Translations under genes and position numbers: made by a program
Shown: positions 36,002-47,890 of the stretch, one piece after another
Layout of the letters: every line of letters starts with the position of its first letter
Position numbering within the stretch: the stretch's first letter is position 1
The notes under the pieces: generated by a model
What the model was told of the DNA's origin: nothing
Databases searched by the model: none
Seen by the model: the letters and a program-made list of their open reading frames with translations, nothing else
Assembly (NCBI RefSeq): GCF_963678635.1
Contig: NW_026971050.1
Location: 1 to 64,000, forward strand
Reading direction: 5' to 3'
DNA from: Symsagittifera roscoffensis
Lineage: Eukaryota; Xenacoelomorpha; Acoela; Convolutidae
Length of the DNA stretch: 64,000 nt

Positions 36002-39000
36002 AGCACCTGAAGGAGCTGTATATGGCGAAGGTGAGCCAAGTGTCACCGGAAGTCCTGGCGAGCATGAGATCCTCGGAGGGATCCAACGACACACGCCCAA
36101 CGACACACGATCCTCGGAGGGATCCAACGACGGCTCAGGAGCTGTGTGTATCGAGAGGGACCGAAGTTCTGGATTTGCGTGCATCGAGAGAGCCCGAGAC
36201 TCCTCAGCAGACACGACCGTCTGCTTCTAGTCAAAGGTTCACGATACCAGACCCTTCTGACACTTACCTCGCCCCTCAGTTCCAAGAATCGTTCAACCAA
36301 GTGGCCCGAGCGACAATGGAGGAGATCAACCGGACAACTGGACGGACATTGGGTAGGATCGTTCCTTCCCAGCGTCGTGATCAGTCATCAAATAGCTCGG
36401 AGCGAGCACCCCACACGATAGCGTCCTCGAGGTCAGCGCCTGGTGGAGTCTTTCAGAAGTCTCGCGTAGTAGACATTAGGAAGAATGTGATGGCACGTCA
36501 TCAGTTCACGCAAGTGCCAGCCGAGCATCCTCGAGCCTGCCTGAATGACATGAGCTGGAACCCCGCCACGAACGACCAGGTAATTCCCCCAGGGAGTCGC
36601 CATTTGATCATTGGAGACAGTTTGGTGAGAGATCTGAATGAGATCTTCGTCAATGGTCAGACTACCATTCTGTCCTTTGGAGGAGCCTCAGTGGCTCAGG
36701 TCATCAAAATGATGGAGTTCCAGAGCGAGGATCACCTGGATACATTAATGATAATGCTGGGGACCAATGACGTCTCGAGAGCCCCCGTGACTCCGGAGAG
36801 CAAGTGGGAGCCTCTATTGGTGCGTCTCTTGAACGAATTGAAAGAAAAGTACAGACCCAAGCTTGTGATCTTGTGCACGATACCACCAAATCCTTTGGTG
36901 GGCACCATAGTTGCAGACTTCATGAATGGCAACGTAACGCGGTGGAATGAAATGACCCGCAGTCTGGTGAGAAACAACCCTGGCGAGTTGCGACTCCTGG
37001 ATCTCGAGAACATGCTGCGCATGATTGATCACATCGCGCTCACTAGAGATGGAGTACACTTCAATACCCAACGAGGGAGGCATTGGATTAATGATGTGTT
37101 TCAGACGCAATTGAGGGAAGCGGAGCAAGAGTCGAGGGCGACCGGTCCTCTGGCTCGGACCAGTTCGACCGGAGGAAGTAGAATAAGGACAACCGTGCCC
37201 GAATCCCTCCTCAACCGTCTGGGGCCCTTGGCAACAGAGACGGTTGCAGCCGCAACCGTTACTCTGAGCTCAAACGTGAGAGACAGGCTAGGGACTGCTC
37301 CTCCTCCCAGGCCGCAATCGATTGGAAGCCGACTCGGGAGATCAGTGGAACAGAACAACAGGAATAACTCCCAGACCGCGTCTAGGAGGAACGATCCGCC
37401 TGCCACGACAAATCCTGCTTCGACAGCAGGACCGTCTACAAGTACCGTGCCAGCGGAGGGAATCGAATCAGGCAGCAGGCTGCTTTGGAATAGATCAGAT
37501 CCTAGTCATTGGGGTCAGTATAAGACGGACATGTCGGCGAAGTTGAACATGAATACCTTGACGTGTCGGGAGGACGCAATGAGAATGACTGGCGGAGAAA
37601 GTCCCACAGTATCGCGACTTTATCGGATACCGGGCGTGGATTGGCTGCTAGCAGAGCAGGAGAAATTCAGCTCCTCGACCTCACTCCGACATGTAGACTT
37701 GAATGGATTGCCTCATGACAATACCTTTGGACCTTTGAACACCCGGTCGCTCACCGATGTTCGAGATAGGACCCGGGAAAGGACACCACCTGCTCGCAAG
37801 GGCAAATTCCAGACAGAGAACAAGCCCAATAACAAGCATCACAAGATGTACAGGCAGTTTGCTAAACCACCCGGTCAGACGCCTGGCGAGTATTCAAGGG
37901 ACTACCCCCGAACGACAACGGTGGTTGGAGACGATAAGAGATTTGGGAAACTGAAGGCCCCAATAGGCGATGGCCTTTTTGCAGCTTATGATCCCTTGGA
38001 CATGAAGGCTGCCAAGTATCTGATTGTGGCCGGCTCCGATTATCTCTACACGCCCCGTTCTCTCTTCTGGCCTGATGTGATTTTCTTGACGGCACCTAAA
38101 TTGGACTGGGGACAAGCAATCGGCATGATGATAAGTGTGCGAAGGGTGGTCAGTATGGAGCCGCAGGTAATAGTGGTTGCAGGCTCAAATGATCATCTGC
38201 AAAGCAGGGGCTTGTTGTCACGTCTGACGGATGGGTCGATCCCGAGTAACGAGGTCATAGAGGAGGCGATAATGACACTGCTCTCGGCGATGGCCGAGGT
38301 AGAGGCAGCAGCAAGACAACGCTTCACCATGAATGTGGTGAAGGTGATCTTTGTATTGTCACCAGGCTACGCTGCGTTGCCAGAACCCCTTCAATTTGTG
38401 TACACAATGGTCACAACGATAGCAGAGGGGATATTCAACGTGATAATTCCTGCCCCGAACAGAGTAGTAGACCCAGATAATTACTACCCATCCCGATCTG
38501 AGCTTCCCGCTGTTTGGGCTGACATTTCCAATGCCATACAAGGGCTCAAAGATTGTAGCACAACTCGGTTGGTGCTAGATGAAGTTCTGGGGTTGGAGCT
38601 GTCCAACTTCGCCAGATTACTGAAGATAAGACCAGGGGTATATGACGATCATCTGTTAGTACAACAGGTGGCTGATGATCTCTGGTTCAGACAGATGGAT
38701 CAGGCAGAGAATGAGCAGGGAAGGATGATCAGAAAGAACATGACGTCAGCGGAGGAGGACCTCATGGCAATGGCTTTGCGCACAAAGCCGCACAACAACG
38801 TATGGTTGTATTTGTCACCGAGGCTGTGCACCTTGGGTGAGGACGCGTTTGAGCATGCGCCGGCAATAATTAAAGAGATACACGCGTATCTAAAGAATCT
38901 ATTTGATGCCCGGGAGTTAGCTGGAGGCAAGATGTTGAAACTGATGCAAGACGTAAACACGATGTCGCTGGACAAGTTCCAAGCTGACGTGCTGGCCACG

Positions 39001-40516
39001 AAGGCACAGTATGAACGATCAGATGCTATCTTGGGTGGAATGGGAGTGGGATGGACGCCATCTTTCCTATCGACGTGCTATCCGAAGGCATCTAGGAACC
39101 TGATCGCGAGTTTCGTCAAGGACATCAGGAAGTTGTCGATTGGCCTAGTGCTAGCCTTATACGTGACATTTGGTCATGAAAACTTTGTGAAAGGACCGGC
39201 AAACCTCTTTACCCAAGCGTTGGCAGATTTGAGATTGGATGGACTCCTGACTCTGATTGCCATGACCTACGGTCGACTGGGTGACTTGCTTGTGCTGTTG
39301 CGTTACCCTGAACAACTACAGGGACCCAGTCGTGAGTTCAATGCACAGTTGGAAACCGCCTCGCTCAAGAAGATGAAAGACTGGAGGAGTCTCCTGCTTC
39401 AATACCTCTTGCAACAGAACAGAAGCGTCACGGGAGAAGACAAAGTTGCGACGAACGCAGGCGAATGTAAGCAGTATTGTGGCATGCCCTTACTAACGGA
39501 CTTAGCTGCCATGATGCGGATTGATCCGTTGGCTCTGGTCCACGGGCTGAGGGAATTCGTCACAGTGGTGTATGGACCGGTGATGTCTTTTGCGTTCCCG
39601 GATGGGCAAGTTAAAGCGTACAGGAATTCGGTGTTGTACGTCAACCTGGTCTCAGTCGTGGATTGTTCCGTGCTGAATTGGGTAGAGCAGAGTGAACTGA
39701 GAAGGCTGGCTAGCAACGATAGGCTGTTCGGAAGAATAGCAGAGCCAGGCTGGGTGTTGATGGACTTCAACAACCACTTCAAGTGCCGAATGGGCCGTGA
39801 GGATCTGTCCCACATCCAGTTTAACCCAAAACTTTGGAATTTGAGACCAGTGGTGAAAGATACAGGAGAGGCTGTGGGAGTACCTCAATTACCAGGAGCC
39901 TACACCCACGCGAAAGAGAATCAGCAAACATGGCTTCCTGGGTCCAGGCCGCTGCCGGACCAATGCCCTCGATATCCACCGATAAGGAGGATGTTGTTGG
40001 GAGTCACATCTCCCATCATTGCCCCTCGCATCGGAGCAGCTCGTGATGCAGAAAAGAGAATGTTGAAGTGGAGTGAAGGGATGGAGCCGCGCTTCATCAG
40101 CTGGAACGCTGCCGCCGCGCACACGTTTGACTTCTCATTCCCTGATGCTTGGAGCAGGAAAAAGATCAAGGCACTACCCTCCAGGAGACCAGAGGTCTCG
40201 GCTGAAACGTGGAACGAAGTGTATTCTCCCGCGGATGACTTATCGAGACTGAAGTGGTCAGGAGAAGCGAAAGTAGTGATGCTGGAGGTGGCAAGGGAGA
40301 GCAGAGGGGGCTCATATATAACGATAGAGGACCTAGCACCATATGGCGAGGAGTCTGTAGAGTTCCTGGTGGATGATGAATTGTTTTATCACGCAGGAGA
40401 CATGGCCGTACCGGCTCGGCCGGATTCGGGCACAGACGCACGACAAGGACCCTCGGGACCCAAGCCAAAACCTGATGCGGACGACGATGAATTGATGGAT
40501 CAGGACGATAACGATG
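35950..40516 (+). CDS. ORF3 main segment with two SGNH/GDSL-like domains
   Basis: Open for 1522 codons up to the LINE; the ATG at 35950 may be internal to a longer ORF3. After a coiled-coil start and a disordered, Ser/Arg-rich part, an SGNH hydrolase domain spans about 215-375 with GDS (S224 the likely nucleophile), GTND (N273) and DGVH (D367, H370). Family members are esterases or lipases. A second, similar block (about 690-860) has AGSD (694-697) in place of GDS and GSND (745-748) in place of GTND, with no clear Asp-x-x-His, so it is probably a catalytically dead copy. The rest (about 860-1500) is unrecognised, mostly helical, ending in an acidic stretch. SGNH esterase domains are known in some other retroelements (CR1/L2 ORF1, rotifer Terminons). 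At 40517 the frame runs into the LINE. Confidence 0.75.
36068..36131 (+). repeat. 41-bp direct duplication in ORF3
   Basis: A 23-bp string beginning GATCCTCGGAGGGATCCAAC occurs at 36068-36090 and 36109-36131. The 41-bp offset is not a multiple of three, so the two copies are read in different phases (RSSEGSND and DPRRDPTT), yet the frame stays open. This lies in a disordered part of the protein. Confidence 0.75.
40504..40516. repeat. 5' target-site duplication of the LINE
   Basis: GACGATAACGATG, repeated exactly at 44856-44868. The bases before the copies differ (G at 40503, A at 44855), so the duplication is exactly 13 bp. Both copies begin at a codon boundary of ORF3 (read D-D-N-D). Confidence 0.92.
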
Positions 40517-43500
40517 CTTGTGTGTGTGTGCCCTCCGAGCGGGACAAGCGGGAAACGCACGAGTTATCTGTGCGGCAAAGAACACACAGGGTTTTCGGAA
40601 CGGAAGGGAACAAACCGGGAACGGCGAGGACCCAAAACCCCCCGGAATACCAACAGAGTGGCGAAGACCCAGCCAGTCAGAGCACCTCTTACAACAACAT
40701 TGTGGCCAGAACCTCCCCCAGGTTCGAGTGTGTCGGGTTTTTTGTCGCTGACTCGGGACTAGCCCATCTGGGTCAGCTAATAACGAGGGCCGGAGACGTT
40801 GAGAAGAATCCGGGACCCACGCTGTGCGGAGAATGCAGGAAGAAAGTAACAAGCAACAGCGTGAAATGCACATGGTGCGAACAATGGATACACCAAGGAT
40901 GTAGCGGTCTATCCCGGCAAGAGATCCAACAGCTAGCTAAAGCCAACAGATATGCATTTGAGTGCACCAAATGCAGTTCCGCTCTGTCGAACCCTAACAG
41001 AGAGTTTCCCGAGGTTGAAACGAGGGGAGAAAAACCCTGCGAAAACCCCGCGCAGGAGCCAAAGGAAGCAAACGGAACAGACACAAGGGTACCAAGGGAA
41101 CAAGCTCCCTGGCCCCACCTCGACCAGGAGTCAGCAGAGGGTGAACCGAGGGGAACAAATACCTGCGACAACCCCGCGCAGGGCCCAACACTGACAAACG
41201 AGCTCCCGCAAAGAGAGGAACCGAAGAGTCCCTGCCTCCATCCCGGACAGGAGCCTGAAGAAGAAGAAACCAGGGGCATAGACAGTTGCGAAAACCCCGC
41301 GCAACATCTTCTGCGGCAAAAAGACTCGGACAAAGGGGAGAAAACAAGGAGAGGAAAAATGAGACGCCCCACTGAAGAACACCGGGAAGCTCGCAGACAG
41401 AAGAGAAAACAAAGAAGATTACCCACTCCCCCCGAGGGACAGCCGAGTGTTACGGTAACTGCATGGAACCTACAAGGGTTATCAGTCCACGAAAGAAACA
41501 GAAACCGACTGAAGAGAGTAATTACGTATGCACAAGGCAAAAGATGGGAAATAATCTTAATATCAGAGCTTCGATCAAAATCGAAAGGAGTGATATGGCT
41601 AGGTGAAGATAGTGAACAAACAGCTGTTATACACTCCCAACGTAGCGGTATAGTTCTCAGTGGCGAGGCCCTCAAGTCCTGGATCAGCGAAGGCCAAAAG
41701 AAAAGTTTCTCGGAGCGCACTACCGCCATAGAGGTACATGGTATGAAAATTATATCAGTTTACCAACCACTTTGGAGTAACGGGGTCGAAGGAATAGAAG
41801 AATATAGACACTGCCTAGAAAATGAAGTAGCCCGAACCCCCAAGACCAAGGTATTAATAATTGGAGGGGACCATAATGCTCACATTGGAAGGGAGAGAGC
41901 CTGTGAAACAAATGGAAGGTATGGTCTAACCACGCCAACAACCGAAGCAGGAGGAGACCTCCTCGATTGGTGTGTAGCGCACGATCTCCAATGGATAAAC
42001 TCTTTCTCTAACCTTAGGAAAAGGGGAACTTGGTTTAACCACAGCCACCGCAGATGGTATGAGCTGGACGGATTTATAATGAGGCGAGGAGAAAGGCACA
42101 GGCATGCAAAAAGGATACAAATTACCGAGGAGCTAACGCTATCGGACCACAAGCCGGTATCCCTCCACCTAAAAATCCCAAAGAGGTCCAGACCAACAAG
42201 AGTAGCACGGAAACCAGCAATAAACTGGGAGAAATTGAGTACTGAGCAGACAGCTCTAAAATTCCAAAAGGAGACCGAGACAAAGGAGGTGGACGAGGAT
42301 AGCTCATGGAGCGAAATAGCGACAGCGCTAACGCAAGCTGCATTAAAGGTATGTGGAAAGAGAACCAGGCAGATAGCGAATCCGTGGACGATCGGCCACG
42401 AAGATGAGCTGTCACAGCTCCATAATTCCATAGCTTCGGCCGTGAGGGATAGAAACGAATCCTTAGAGCAAGACCGTCCACTCCAAGATATACTGCGTAA
42501 TAGGGACAACCTTAGGAAAGCAAGGGCTAAAATGAAGGGGAAGCTGAAAGAATTAGAACGTGAATGGTGGGATAAAATCCTAGACGAATGCCAACAGGCC
42601 AACATCAAAGGAGATATGGGCACCATGTACCGAACACTACGCCAATTAGGCGGCAGAGATAGGAAACCGGATACTGGCACAACACTCACAACTGATGAAT
42701 TCAAAGCCCACTTCGAAGGAGTATCGAAAAACCGATATGAAATCAGCCCTCAGCTTCTAATGGATACTGTTGCACGTATGGGGGATCACAGAGCGGAAAA
42801 GAAGTATATCGAAGAAAATAACCTGCTAAATGAGACCCCATCGGATGAGGAAATACAGGACTGCATCAGTGAAATAAGGGAGTCCGCGCCCGGAAAAGAC
42901 AATGTCCGCATAAAGTACATCAAATTGGCCAGCCCACATATTAAATCAGCAATAGTGGCCATGGTTAAAAAGATGTTCTTATTCCGCGCCCCGACATGGG
43001 ACGAAATCCTAAAAAACGGACAAATAGTACCCCTACATAAGAAGGGCGGAAAAAATGATGTAAACAACTATAGAGGAGTCTGCCTATTGGCCATGGGCAG
43101 CAGGATCCTGGCAAGAATTCTGTCCAAAAGACTAAGAAAGTGGACAGAACGCCTAAATATTCTAGATGACAATCAAAGCGGCTTCAGGACCGGAAGGTCG
43201 ACTGCGGATGCAACACAAATCCTGGTCAGAATAACAGAAGACGCAGACGATCTAAAGAAGAGGCGAGCAATCTGGAACCTGCCTCAAATTGAACATACTG
43301 ACCCCGAAGCAAGGCTTTTGGACCTACGTAAAGCGTATCCCAGAGTGAACAAACCAGCTCTTTGGGAAATCCTGCGAAACTACGGGATGAAAGGACCCTT
43401 CCTAGAATCCCTAGCAGATTTACACGAGGCAACCAGTTACCAAGTGAAAGGGAAGGAGGGAGATAGCGAGGAATGGATCCCAGAACGGGGTCTCAGGGAG

Positions 43501-44847
43501 GGTTGCTCGACATCGCCATGTCTATTCAATATCTATCACCAAGTGGTAATGCGCATAGCGGAGAATGAACGGAAAAAGATATCAGACGCGAAACATGGAC
43601 AGACGGGCATAAAATGGCGATGGATACCAGGCAGCAATATACCGGATATAAACAAGATCGAAAAGTCAAACAGCGAGACGCAAACTGTTAACATAACCAT
43701 ATCCTTGTTCGCAGATGATACCACTATCATCGGCGAGCAAAAAGAGCTGGAAGAGGGCGTTAACATTATCAAAGAAGTCATGGAGAAATTTGAGGAAAAG
43801 AACAACACAGACAAAGAAGAAAAGGCTTTATTTGGATCAGAAGAAGCAGAAGAAATACGCATGTTGGGTTGTTGGCTAGGTCCCAAAAAAGACCTAATGA
43901 ATAGAAAAAAGCGAGCTGGATACCTATGGGCAAAATGCCGCTCGCAACTTCTGAAAAGTAAACTTCCCAGAAAGAAACAAGCACAAGTGGTGCAAGCATG
44001 TGTCGAAAGTGGGCTCCTATTCGATTGCGCTACTCGGCCGTGGTATAACCAAGAGATCAATAATATTCAGTCGTGGATAGATAAAAGGTATAGATATCTC
44101 TGGAGTAATAAAAAGGGTCCACCGCTGAAACAAATGCATTTTGAGGGGGTTAATATGCAGGACATCCGGAACATGTACGACATAAGATCATTGAGATGGA
44201 AGATCGAGAAACGTACATTAGAGCGGATAGGCCACATATTAAGAATGAGCAACGCAAGGACGGTTAAAATGGCGGTGTTAGGGTGGCTGGGCAGCCTCGA
44301 GGAAATCCAGAAGCGACCAGGTTACAAACGGAAAACCATTTTCTACTGGAGGAAGTTGCTCAAGGAGGCCGGAATCAACTGGACCGAAGCCCCTAAATTT
44401 GCCTTAGACCGAAAAGAATGGAAAAGAAGAATCAAGATACGCATGGACCACTTGGAGAAATGGGAGTACCAACAAGGGAATCGCCATGATGGGGAAGAAA
44501 AGTTAGAGAAGAGGAATTTCGATCTCCCCCCGACGAACTTACAGTGTGACATATGTGAAAAGGTTTGCAAATCGGTAGGGGGACTAAAGATTCACATAAA
44601 GAGAATGCACACCGAAGCCTCGCACTCTTTCACGTGCAGTCGTTGCCAGAAAACATGGAAGACAGAAGGTCCATACAAAAATCACGTCAAAGTCTGTAAC
44701 CCTCAAGAAGCTGAAAAACCCAGAAAATACATAGCAAAAAAGAAGGAATGTAGCAAATGCAACAGGACACTGTCGGCGACAAACATGGCCAAACACACAG
44801 ACAGATGCAGGGGGAGAGGGCATGGCTCGAACGAGCCGAACGCCTAG
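40517..44847 (+). CDS. LINE polyprotein: 2A, PHD finger, APE endonuclease, RT, zinc fingers
   Basis: Encodes target-primed reverse transcription machinery. The frame is continuous with ORF3 (35950-44847); this part is 1443 codons and ends in TAG. Order: about 91 codons without Met; 2A motif GDVEKNPGP (40792-40818), where the ribosome releases the upstream chain; a PHD-type C4HC3 finger (about 40825-40975, CGEC, CTWCEQWIHQGC, CTKC); a Pro/Glu-rich spacer with three repeats; APE endonuclease (about 41450-42170) with N (41467), E in ISEL (41566), GGDHNAH (D at 41869) and SDHKP (42142); reverse transcriptase (about 42850-43800) with motif A Asp in LLDLRKAYP (43321) and FADD (43708-43719); three zinc fingers at the C-terminus (44545-44805, CDICEKVC..., CSRCQKTW..., CSKCNRTL...). 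All catalytic residues that can be placed are present. The first ATG inside the LINE is at 41359, after the PHD finger. Confidence 0.9.
40792..40818 (+). other. 2A ribosome-skipping peptide
   Basis: Encodes GDVEKNPGP, matching the D-x-E-x-N-P-G-P signature. In the family the bond between the last Gly and Pro is not formed, so the downstream product starts with Pro. It sits directly before the PHD finger and separates the LINE proteins from about 1.6 thousand residues of upstream frame. 2A peptides are known in trypanosome ingi/L1Tc and in several invertebrate LINEs. Confidence 0.9.
41029..41305 (+). repeat. Three degenerate about 123-bp repeats in the LINE ORF
   Basis: The string GCGAAAACCCCGCGCA (with one change in the middle copy) occurs near 41039, 41164 and 41286 and encodes (E/D)NPAQ each time. 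Flanking residues (ETRG, EPRG, ETRG) also repeat. This is a disordered spacer between the PHD finger and the endonuclease. Confidence 0.7.
44824..44837 (+). other. Hairpin at the LINE 3' end
   Basis: GGCTCGAACGAGCC, a perfect inverted repeat (5-bp stem with GAAC loop, or 6 bp with AA), 18 nt before the end of the LINE and within its last codons. LINE RTs often recognise a 3' hairpin, so this may be the recognition structure; if so it is embedded in coding sequence. Confidence 0.55.
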
Positions 44848-44855
44848 AAGAAGAA

Positions 44856-44868
44856 GACGATAACGATG
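44856..44868. repeat. 3' target-site duplication of the LINE
   Basis: GACGATAACGATG, identical to 40504-40516. ORF3 reading resumes at its first base in the frame that fits the upstream part. Confidence 0.92.
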
Positions 44869-47177
44869 ACGGGACCGGAAGTAAGACGGAGAAACCGGGA
44901 GAGACCGATCTAGGAGCGTTGGAAAGGGACTTGCTAGAATACCGGTTCAGTGAAGACGACGATGGGGAAGTCGATGGGAGTTTATTGCTGATGGCACCAT
45001 CTTCCTTCATGTCTCCTACAAAGGAGGCGTCGGCCGATCTATCTCCGATGGACCCAATAAGCCAGGCTAGAGAGTGCCGAAGCAGGGATCCGCAGAAACT
45101 GCTTCATGAATCACCGAGGAGGAGGAAAATTGAAGAGTCGATGAAGATATCGTTCCTCAGTACGTTACCAGAAGAGGAATGGGAAAGATATCAAATGGAG
45201 CTGGAAGGCAAGACAGGAGCAACCTGGAGCCGAGTGAACTTCATGGAAAAATCGTGGGACGTGATACGACGATATGGGACACAATCCATAATGAAGGTGG
45301 GATTGAATCAACCCATCATGCGTGAGGTCCTGGAGAAAATAGTGAACTCCATGGAGTCGGATGTTGTGACCGAGTCAGTTACCGAAGACAGTGCCGATGA
45401 TCAGCAGGGCACAAAGAAATTACTTGTTAGACGAGCCAGAAAAGGGCTGAAGAGACTGAAAGGAAAGTCAGGGAGTCGAGTCGTGAACCAGAAGGTGGTG
45501 AAGTCAAAAGCCAAGACCGTGGTGACCTCTCTGATTAGTACCGGTCGGTCAGGCGAGAGCGGGCAAGGAGATGGTGCGACACCAGCAGGGGGAGAAAAAG
45601 AAAACCTGATACCCCCTATGCTCTTGGCAGGTCTGACCGTAACCGCCACAAGGTCGAAGAAGACGGCGCGAACCCTGGCAGACACTAAGTTAGAAATGGA
45701 AATCATCAGTCAATGTGGATCTGGAGGACTTGAAGATTATAGGCCCTCGCGAATCAACATGGCCAAGTTGAAACTGGAAGGACAACTCGACGTGGTCGAG
45801 TACAGTCGAATAACTGTGCCGGAATCGGTCCACATGGGAGATCCGGCAGGGGGTTATGTGGAGATGTTGAAAGCGAGGAACTCCGCGAGAGGGCACCTGA
45901 TGGCTTGGAGCGAGAAGCGAGCCATGCAAGAATACCTGAAAGGGCTTACGGAGAACTCTAACTTCAATCGAAAAGAGTATGGCACGGTAATGTCATCAGA
46001 AGCGAACGAAATTGGATTGGAAAAACTGCTAGAGATTTCTTGGAGGGCGGCCCTCCAGAGATACTTCGACGAGGCGATGCATGCACCTGCTACGGTGGCG
46101 GCATACCTGGCTCATCCTTGCGTGAGAACTGATCTGCAAGTACGGTTGGCTTGGTGCTTGATGGGCATCAGGAAAGCGGAGTATGAAGCCAGTAATGATT
46201 CGAAATCACGGGAACAGGAACTGGAGTTGATGGAAGCTCTGCGAGCGTTGATTTCGAAAGACGATTCTGCGATAGCATGGGCTAAGCGTAAGGATGCCCT
46301 TTGCTTTGTCAGGTTTGTGGTGGATCGTATCCCCACTCCTGTTTTGGGAGAATGCATAAAGATCATTCGGCAAAAGGGAGTTGATTGTGAAAGGAACTTC
46401 CTTAGGGCACTCCTGGAACTATACCAGGACATGCCATTGACTGTGCCAAGCAAGGAGTCGAATGACATGGAAAGCTATCGCAAGTTGGAAGAGGTGAGAA
46501 GATATTCCAACAAAGAATTGAAAGTGAGCCGGGAGTTGATTGAAGCGGTCAGAGGACAAAAAGAGTTTGCAACACTAGGGAAACTGAAGTCGTTCCAATA
46601 TGTGTCTGGCATACCGGGGATGGCGTATAATCCCTTCGTGAATGAAGAAGCTAGGGAAGCATACTTCGACTATGAGCAAGTCATAGTACTCAATTTCTGG
46701 GTCGAACGTATTAAAGAAACTGGAATGCTGATGGTGGAACAACCCAAGCTGGGAATTCTTTTGGAAGAACGAGTGGTCGAACCCTCGGTTCCCGAGCTAA
46801 AGGGGCAAGTGAGTTTTGATTGTGGTTCTTGGGACGGTCCCTTAAAAACCAGTCTAGTGACGATGTGGGAACTCATGAAGCCTTCTTGGTGCCCTCATCC
46901 TAATGCCGGTTTAATCTGGGACATGACGGCGGATATCACGTTAGACCTAGATGATGACGCGAGTTTACATGATCTGGCCATGATACACCATCTGCTGGCC
47001 ATGAAGTCGACGAATCGGAAGAGCAATCCATCCACGGAGCTGCCTGAGGAAAGTCCATCGAGCGATTGGTTGAAGCAAGGCACATGCTTGGCTCAACAAA
47101 GTAGGATGGAAGGGCATGTTTGCAACTTGGGACACTGCCTGATTACGCTGAGCGAGCAGCATCGACAACTGGCCTGA
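44869..47177 (+). pseudogene. ORF3 segment after the LINE, unrecognised
   Basis: The frame entered at 44856 is the continuation of ORF3; an ATG at 44757 in this frame lies inside the LINE and is not its natural start. About 770 codons: an acidic, disordered beginning (EEDDNDDG, RFSEDDDGEVDG), a basic patch (about 45420-45500, RRARKGLKRLKGKSGSR) and a long, mostly helical region with no family I recognise. The segment ends at TGA 47175, after which the same frame continues with similar character, so the TGA is probably a nonsense change (one base from CGA). Loss of the LINE would join it to the SGNH-bearing part. Confidence 0.65.
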
Positions 47178-47890
47178 TTGTACGGAAGATTGAGCATGTC
47201 AGATAAGAGTGCCATGGAGTTGGTCGCAGACTGCCATGGGGTGAAAGACGTAAACTTGATCACAGCCTTGGGATTTTGTAGCATGACGAGTACGATAGAA
47301 TCGCTTGAGCGCCTAGAGCGTGCCCATGAGCTAGTGACGTCCCTCAGCGTGGAGATATTCCCTGGAGCGTTACAGACAGAGCAGAAGATTGGAGGCTGGC
47401 GAGAAGCTCTAGAAAATGAAATGAATCTGAAGGATAGTGAAGCCTATCACAGACCTACTGGTTCAAAATATATGGTGGGTTCAAGCTCCGCACCATACTG
47501 TAATAGCAAGTATCCTACGCACATGGTGGTAATGGATGCGAGGACGCAACAAGTGTTGGTTGACCAACTTTTCTCTGTGCCAAAGTGCGTGAGGTTGGCC
47601 AGGATGTCGGAAAGGTCACATGATTTGTTGGCAAAGATCTTTCGGGCAGTCCCGAAGAGATCCGAAAGCGAGTTGCAAGACGTTGTGGGTGAAGAGTTCA
47701 TGAGACTGAACGAAGGCAATGTGAGTGAATTCCAGAAACAGAAAGCGAGTGGAGCCTTACCCACTGAATTCCCCACAATAGAAGAAAAAGACGACTTACA
47801 CAGAATTCTGATGGAGGTGGAACCGTTTCTGGGAGCCTCAGGGTATCGGACCCGAAGGAACATAGTGAGAACCCATGGGGAGTATCCTTG
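47178..47890 (+). pseudogene. ORF3 segment between TGA and frame change
   Basis: Same frame as the preceding segment, following the TGA at 47175-47177. About 235 codons of helical protein of unknown function (MELVADCHGVKDVN, LERLERAHELVTSL). The frame runs to a stop at 47976, but from about 47850-47890 the credible coding moves to the next frame by a net -1, near the GGGG run at 47877-47880. The last 30 codons of this frame (Cys- and Trp-rich) look out of frame. Confidence 0.55.

Larger units (their letters stand above)
40517..44855 (+). mobile_element. APE-type non-LTR retrotransposon (LINE) with 2A peptide
   Basis: 4339 bp between perfect 13-bp target-site duplications, inserted in ORF3 of the LTR element in the same orientation. 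It begins CTTGTGTGTGTGTGCCCTCC and ends CGCCTAGAAGAA, with no poly(A) tail; the 3' untranslated part is only 8 nt (AAGAAGAA). It carries one ORF with 2A peptide, PHD finger, APE endonuclease, reverse transcriptase and C-terminal zinc fingers. No in-frame ATG precedes the 2A site within the element, so either its true 5' end is missing (5' truncation is common in LINEs) or it depends on an upstream frame. No stop or frame change is seen, in contrast to the damaged element around it. The clade is not assigned; no RNase H domain is seen. Confidence 0.92.

Noticed and set aside
40517-40600. HDV-like ribozyme at the LINE 5' end
   Set aside because: GC-rich and foldable, but I could not place the nested double pseudoknot by hand.
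40773-42704. Long minus-strand ORFs opposite the LINE (up to 318 codons)
   Set aside because: They mirror the purine-rich sense strand of a well-supported ORF; their products are Ser/Phe/Leu-rich with no domain.
44757-44868. ATG at 44757 as start of a gene overlapping the LINE end
   Set aside because: It lies inside the LINE; the frame downstream belongs to interrupted ORF3 by the target-duplication phase.
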